From assembly GCA_026646885.1 (NCBI GenBank), contig JAPKHK010000005.1, positions 186,001 to 250,000 of the forward strand: 64,000 nucleotides of DNA. The letters are read 5' to 3'. Positions 60,101-64,000 of the stretch are shown piece by piece. The stretch comes from Casimicrobiaceae bacterium (GTDB lineage: Bacteria > Pseudomonadota > Gammaproteobacteria > Burkholderiales > Casimicrobiaceae). The notes under the pieces are model-generated. The model saw only the letters and a list, made by a program, of their open reading frames with translations. It was not told the origin of the DNA and did not search any database. The first letter of the stretch is position 1. Each line of letters opens with the position of its first letter. The position numbers were made by a program, and so were the translations under genes.

Positions 60101-62813
60101 GGCCGAAAGCAGCGAGAAGCTTGGCGATGTCTTCGAAGTGCAGGCCGGTGGTAGGCTCATCGAACAGAAAAAGTGTGGGTTTGCTCGCGCTCCGCGCCGT
60201 GGCGGCTTCGGCGAGAAAACCGGCGAGCTTGAGGCGCTGCGCTTCGCCCCCAGAGAGCGTGGGCACGGGCTGGCCCAGGCGCAGATAATCGAGGCCCACT
60301 TCCACCAGAGGCGCCAGCCTTGCCGCCACCTCGCGCTCTCCGGAGAAGAACGCCAGTGCTTGGGCCACGGTTAGCTCAAGCACCTCGTCGATACTGCGCC
60401 CCTGATAGCGTAATTCCCGCACTTCTTGACGGTACCGTGTGCCATTGCAATCCGGGCAGCGCAGATAAACGTCAGAGAGAAACTGCATTTCGACGTGTTC
60501 GAAGCCGTTGCCGCCGCAAGTGGGGCAGCGCCCGTGGCCTGAATTGAAACTGAAGGTGCCGGGGGTGTAGCCACGCTCTTTGGCTTCCGGCAAGGCGGCG
60601 TATTTCACGCGAATGGCATCGAAGGCGCCGACGTAACTTGCCGGGTTGGAGCGTGTGGTCTTGCCGATGGGAGACTGGTCGACCATCACCACCTCGCCCA
60701 GCGCTTCGGCGCCGGCAAGGCTCGCCAAGGCACCAGGCACTTCGCCGGCATGCCCCAAGTGCTTGCGCAACGCCGGGAAGAGCACATCGGCGATTAGCGT
60801 GGATTTGCCCGAACCGGAAACCCCGGTGAGGCAGACCAAGCCACCCAGCGGCAAATCCACGTCCAGGGCTTTGAGGTTGTGTTCGCGCACGCCCCGCAAA
60901 CTGAGGCGCGGCGTCTTTTCCAGGTTGCGACGGCGAAATGAAGGCGGGAGCACCGATCTGTCGCCACGCAGGTAGGCTGCGGTCAAGGAGGCGGCGCCGG
61001 CCAGCCCGGACGGCGGTCCGTGAAAAACGATCTGCCCGCCGCGCTCGCCCGGACCCGGACCGATGTCCAGCAGCCGGTCTGCCGCGCGCATGATTTGCGG
61101 ATCGTGCTCAACCACGACCAAGGTATTGCCGGCATCGCGCAGTCGCTGCATGACTTCGACGATCCGCGCCACGTCGCGCGGATGCAAGCCGATGGAAGGC
61201 TCGTCGAGCACGAACAAGGTGTTGATGAGCGATGTACCCAGCGCAGTGGTGAGATTAATGCGCTGTACCTCGCCGCCGGAGAGCGTGCGCGATTGGCGGT
61301 CCAGGGTGAGATAGCCAAGCCCCACGGTCTGGAGGTAGGCGAGGCGGGCGCGTATCTCGCTGAGCAGCAGTTCAAGCGCCGCGTCCTGGGCGCCGCCGCG
61401 CCGTCCGGTCGCTCCGGCGAGGCGCTCGAAAAACCCCGCGAGGCGCGCGATCGGCAGGCCATTGAGATCATGCAAACCGAGCCCCGGCAAGGCTTCGAGC
61501 TGCGCCTCGGTCCAAGCTACGCCTTGCGGTCGCCAGCGGCGATTGGCGCCCAGCGTCAGGCGCGCGCTTTCAGCGTTACCCACGCGCCACCACTGCGCCT
61601 CGGGCTTCAAGCGCGCGCCCTGGCAGGCGGGGCAAGGAGTATAGGACCGGTAGCGGGAGAGCAGCACGCGAATGTGCATCTTGTAGGCCTTGCTCTCCAG
61701 CCACTCGAAGAACCGCCGCACCCCATACCATTTTCCCGGCCAAGACTTATTCCAACTCACCCAACCGGCCGCGCCCTCGAAGAGCCAGTCGCGCTCCTCG
61801 GGGCTGAGCCGATTGACCGCCACGTCCAGGCGAATGCCGTCCTTCTTGGCGCAAGCTTCGAGGTCGCGTTGGCATTCCTGAAATGACTCGGTCTGCCAAG
61901 GTTTCACCGCCCCGCCTCGCAGGGTCTTGGTTTCATCGGGAACCACCAGGGCGAAATCCACGCCGATCACCCGGCCGAAACCTCGGCAAGTCTCGCAGGC
62001 GCCGATGGGTGAATTGAAGGAAAACGCCGCTGGGGTGGCCTCGCTGTAGTGAATGTCGCAGTCGGCGCAATGCCAATCGACGGAAAATCGCCAGCGGGCC
62101 ACTTCGCCGCCATCGCCTTCCGCCAAAGCGCGCACGCTGAGTCGCCCCAGCCCGATCTTGAGCGCCGCTTCCAGCGCCTCGGTGAGGCGTGCGGAGTCGA
62201 TACCGCCAAGACGAAAGCGATCTTGCACCACTTCGATTTCGCGCGCGCTCCGCGCGTGAATGCGGGTGTACCCCTGACGCTCGAGCAGCGCGAGCACCTC
62301 CGCGGGCTGGAAGTTGTGCGGCACGGGGACCGTGAAAGTAATGAGCAGCCGCGGATCCCCAAACGCCGCGACGCGCTCGCGCAGCAGCGTCGCTATGCCG
62401 GACGGGTCGTCTCGTCGCACAGCTTGGCCGCAGCCTCGACAATACAGCGTGGCGGCGCGCGCATAGAGCAGCTTCAGATAATCCGCGAGTTCCGTCATGG
62501 TGCCCACGGTGGACCGAGAGCTGCGCACCGGATTGGTCTGGTCGATGGCGATGGCGGGCGGGATTCCCTCGATCCGATCGACCTGCGGCCGATCCATGCG
62601 ATCCAGAAACTGGCGCGCATAGGGGCTGAAGGTCTCGACATAGCGTCGCTGTCCCTCCGCGTAGAGGGTGTCGAACACCAGCGAGGACTTCCCCGAGCCC
62701 GATACACCCGTCACCACGGTGAGGGCGTCGAGTTCAATATCTAAATTGAGATTCTTGAGATTGTTCTGGCGCACCCCGCGCAGACGGATGCCGTGCTTTT
62801 CGTTCTGTTTCAT
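57189..62813 (-). CDS. Double-length tandem UvrA (UvrA-UvrA fusion)
   Basis: About 1,874 aa: two complete UvrA-like units in one chain, joined near residues 950-1000. All four ABC modules look active. Walker A motifs ([10 protein letters not shown]) are near residues 36, 666, 1030 and 1543; LSGGE signatures near 509, 851, 1386 and 1743; Walker B segments [30 protein letters not shown] and VLDEPTVGLH. Zinc-finger CxxC pairs occur in both units. It likely recognises DNA damage as a single-chain equivalent of the UvrA dimer; its use of UvrB is unknown. The start is ATG 62813; a GTG five codons earlier is possible. Not a frameshift: the reading frame is continuous. Confidence 0.93.
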   Translation of the reverse strand: MKQNEKHGIRLRGVRQNNLKNLNLDIELDALTVVTGVSGSGKSSLVFDTLYAEGQRRYVETFSPYARQFLDRMDRPQVDRIEGIPPAIAIDQTNPVRSSRSTVGTMTELADYLKLLYARAATLYCRGCGQAVRRDDPSGIATLLRERVAAFGDPRLLITFTVPVPHNFQPAEVLALLERQGYTRIHARSAREIEVVQDRFRLGGIDSARLTEALEAALKIGLGRLSVRALAEGDGGEVARWRFSVDWHCADCDIHYSEATPAAFSFNSPIGACETCRGFGRVIGVDFALVVPDETKTLRGGAVKPWQTESFQECQRDLEACAKKDGIRLDVAVNRLSPEERDWLFEGAAGWVSWNKSWPGKWYGVRRFFEWLESKAYKMHIRVLLSRYRSYTPCPACQGARLKPEAQWWRVGNAESARLTLGANRRWRPQGVAWTEAQLEALPGLGLHDLNGLPIARLAGFFERLAGATGRRGGAQDAALELLLSEIRARLAYLQTVGLGYLTLDRQSRTLSGGEVQRINLTTALGTSLINTLFVLDEPSIGLHPRDVARIVEVMQRLRDAGNTLVVVEHDPQIMRAADRLLDIGPGPGERGGQIVFHGPPSGLAGAASLTAAYLRGDRSVLPPSFRRRNLEKTPRLSLRGVREHNLKALDVDLPLGGLVCLTGVSGSGKSTLIADVLFPALRKHLGHAGEVPGALASLAGAEALGEVVMVDQSPIGKTTRSNPASYVGAFDAIRVKYAALPEAKERGYTPGTFSFNSGHGRCPTCGGNGFEHVEMQFLSDVYLRCPDCNGTRYRQEVRELRYQGRSIDEVLELTVAQALAFFSGEREVAARLAPLVEVGLDYLRLGQPVPTLSGGEAQRLKLAGFLAEAATARSASKPTLFLFDEPTTGLHFEDIAKLLAAFGRLIGAGHSLIVIEHNLEVIAAADWIVDLGPEGGEGGGELVFAGPVEALLRHPRSYTAVALRESLAGTTGGGAMASDVAPRARAGFAAMGPRPQAISIHHAREHNLKNIDLELPLDRFTVITGVSGSGKSTLAFDILFAEGQRRYLESLNAYARQFVQPAGRPDVDAIHGIPPTVAIEQRVSRGGRKSTVATLTEIYHFLRLIYVKLGTQFCPECAVPIEPQTPEAIAARILAEWKGKSVQLLAPLVVSRKGLYTDLAKWAKNKGFPHLRVDGELLPTGKWPRLARFSEHNIELPVATLAVSARTEKALRAGIASALDHGKGVLQVLPVGARVAVSFSTKRACPCCGKSFPEPDPRLFSYNSKHGWCETCFGTGLAIEGFDEAQSGEEIWWNEWFEGEAQDCPDCAGKRLNATALAVRFGERSIADLCALPVLEAEAVFAGLKLSGREAAIARDLLPEIRHRLAFLREVGLGYLSLDRAAPTLSGGEAQRIRLAAQLGSNLQGVCYILDEPTIGLHPRDNRLLLQTLARLAAKGNTLIVVEHDEDTIRAADHVIDLGPGAGTRGGEVVGEGDARALMGNPASLTGALLARPLRHPLAPRRAVGRDTPRLHVAQAALHNLRHLEVSFPLRRLVVITGVSGSGKSTLAREVLHDNLALRLAAERKKKAMPWLGCAEIVGWEALSRVLEVDQTPIGKTPRSCPATYVGFWDDIRRLFADTQEARLRGYTASRFSFNVGGKPAAKHGAKGVGGGRCPACEGQGVQKVEMSFLPDVKVPCEVCRGQRFDAETLAVTWKGKNIGEVLALCVDDALAFFSAHPKIQHALQILQDVGLGYLTLGQASPTLSGGEAQRLKLVTELAKARPARDRPGARGAALRQGHTLYVLDEPTVGLHLADVEKLLRALHRLVDAGNSVVLVEHHLDVMADADWIIDLGPEGGAAGGRLVAQGPPEKVAKVRASHTGAALKPFLAERSQ

Positions 62814-62883
62814 CGCCCGAACTCGCACCTGCCGCGACGCGCGGTCTTGCCGCGCCGCAACGCAATGAGGAAGCGCCGTGCCC

Positions 62884-63510
62884 TCAGCGCTTGGCGGTCT
62901 GCTCCCGCGCCGCTTTCTCTGCGGCGAGAGTCGCCGCCACCGCCGGTCTGGCAGCGATGCGCTCGCCGTAGGCGGCCAATACCGGCCAGCGCGACAAATC
63001 GACTTTCACCCATTTCGACCAACTCAGAATGGTGTATAGATAGGCATCGGCAACGCTATAGGAGTCACCCAGGAGATAGGGTCGCTCCTGAAGTTGCTGG
63101 GCGAGGTAGTCGAGCCGGCGCGCGAGCATCGCCCGAGCGGCGTCTTTCCAGTCCTCAGATGCTTTCGGGTTGAATAGCGGACTGAACGACTTGTGCACTT
63201 CGGTGCCAAGGAAGTTGAGCCATTCGGCGAGCCGATAGCGAGCCAGGGTGCCCACCGGTGGTGCGAGTCCGGCCGCAGGCGCCTGGTCAGCAACGTACTG
63301 CAGAATCGCCGCGCCCTCGGTCAGCACCTCCCCATCATCGAGCGCGAGCGCGGGCACATAGCCCTTGGCGTTGATGGCAAGGAAATCGGCACCGCTGGCG
63401 GTCTTCTTGGCCGCGAGATCGACGGTCTCGGCCTCGAAGGAAAGATTTGCTTCGCGCAGTGCGATATGGGCTGGCAGCGAAGAAGCGCCAGGGCTGTAAT
63501 AAAGTTTCAT
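62884..63510 (-). CDS. Glutathione S-transferase, beta-class-like, Cys10 replaced by Ser
   Basis: 208 aa. The thioredoxin-like N-terminus MKLYYSPGASSLPAHIALRE follows beta-class GSTs closely, but the usual catalytic Cys10 is Ser here. The glutathione-site GYVPALALDDGEVLTEGAAILQYVAD is intact. The C-terminal helical domain has DSYSVADAYLYTILSW, the N-capping motif. It probably conjugates or reduces via glutathione using Ser or Tyr instead of Cys, or is non-catalytic. It sits between the tandem UvrA and a metallophosphoesterase, all on the minus strand. Confidence 0.9.
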   Translation of the reverse strand: MKLYYSPGASSLPAHIALREANLSFEAETVDLAAKKTASGADFLAINAKGYVPALALDDGEVLTEGAAILQYVADQAPAAGLAPPVGTLARYRLAEWLNFLGTEVHKSFSPLFNPKASEDWKDAARAMLARRLDYLAQQLQERPYLLGDSYSVADAYLYTILSWSKWVKVDLSRWPVLAAYGERIAARPAVAATLAAEKAAREQTAKR

Positions 63511-63548
63511 GAATGATCTCCTTGGTGACCGCGGCGGTTGGCTACACG

Positions 63549-64000
63549 TCAGGGTCTGTCGGTGTCGTCCGCGCCGGAGAGCGGCAGGGAGAGGATCCCC
63601 ACCTTGGTTTCCATGCCCTCACCGGGATACCCCCACTGATAACTGAAAAGCCGCGTGGCGCCGACACGACGATCGAAGTTGAAGTGCGTATGCCCGAAGA
63701 CCCAGGCGGCTGGTTCGTAGGACAGCAGATCCGAGCAATCATTGGCGAACGCGGGGCTCAGCGTGTCTTTTTCGTACTGCGGCGCGATCGCCGCCCCCAG
63801 CGGCGCGTGATGGGTTGCCACCACGGTGATACCATCAAAAGGCAGCGCCAACTTGGCGCCCAGCCAGGTGCGGCTCGCCTCGTGACGAGCCAGTGCTTCG
63901 TCGGGCAGATAAAAGCCGCCGCGCGGCGACCGGATCCGCCGATGATCGAGCAACTGCATGCTCGCCGCCTCCATCATTTCCTTGCGCCGGATTCGCCCGA
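63549..64000 (-). CDS. Metallophosphoesterase, C-terminal fragment
   Basis: The frame is open to the edge of the window, so the N-terminus lies beyond base 64000. The visible 150 residues show VVATHHAPLGAAI and WVFGHTHFNFDRRVG, the third and fourth metal-binding motifs of calcineurin-like phosphoesterases (H-H and GHTH). The earlier D-x-H and GD motifs are outside. It ends ILSLPLSGADDTDRP. Substrate unknown. Confidence 0.85.
   Translation of the reverse strand, partial: GRIRRKEMMEAASMQLLDHRRIRSPRGGFYLPDEALARHEASRTWLGAKLALPFDGITVVATHHAPLGAAIAPQYEKDTLSPAFANDCSDLLSYEPAAWVFGHTHFNFDRRVGATRLFSYQWGYPGEGMETKVGILSLPLSGADDTDRP

Overview
This window reads as a chromosomal segment of a betaproteobacterium. 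Base composition is high in GC, judged by eye at 60-65 %. Genes are dense and several blocks are typical of the class: uvrA/MFS/ssb; hda next to purM-purN; radC-rpmB-rpmG divergent from coaBC-dut; DUF2889-sucC-sucD; bamE-dapB divergent from fur; and argF beside DUF3579. I place it near Rhodocyclales/Nitrosomonadales, but the sequence alone does not fix the order. I see no phage, insertion sequence, CRISPR array, tRNA or rRNA gene.

Layout. 1-16.4 kb is housekeeping: an Hsp20 fragment, uvrA, an MFS exporter, ssb, mnmA-nudJ, two small paralogous Lys/Ala-rich exported peptides, HAD-hda, purMN, a DUF3108 protein, an RsmB-type methyltransferase, L33/L28, radC, coaBC, dut and a CbiX-like chelatase. 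16.4-20.4 kb is a three-gene operon with 4-base overlaps (polytopic membrane protein, GtrA, FAD oxidoreductase), probably for cell-surface glycan. 20.5-25.6 kb has a sigma54-driven type IV pilin and an FHA / PP2C phosphatase / CHASE2-Ser/Thr kinase signalling operon. 25.8-35.7 kb returns to central metabolism: sucCD, dapB, bamE, fur, murJ, rpsT, argF and argG. 35.7-46.6 kb is an uptake island of three paralogous TonB-dependent receptors and a secreted S9 peptidase. 46.7-51 kb holds two GNATs, a TrpB2-type tryptophan synthase, a polysaccharide pyruvyl transferase-like protein and a small membrane protein. 51-57.2 kb is a nitrogen/metal block: nirC, nirD and nirB behind a sigma54 promoter, a DGC-domain protein, then DUF2249, a CDF transporter and an FmdE-like protein. 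57.2-64 kb holds a double-length UvrA of about 1,874 residues, a GST and a truncated metallophosphoesterase.

How the genes fit together. The NirC/NirD/NirB set with a -24/-12 promoter fits nitrogen-regulated nitrite assimilation, and the CbiX-like chelatase could serve NirB's siroheme. The receptors and S9 peptidase suggest peptide capture and breakdown. The best candidates for something little described are the DGC/DUF2249/CDF/FmdE-like group around one control region, the tandem UvrA beside a normal uvrA, the kinase/phosphatase/FHA module, the Lys/Ala-rich peptide pair, and a 50-bp three-way-junction structure after argF.
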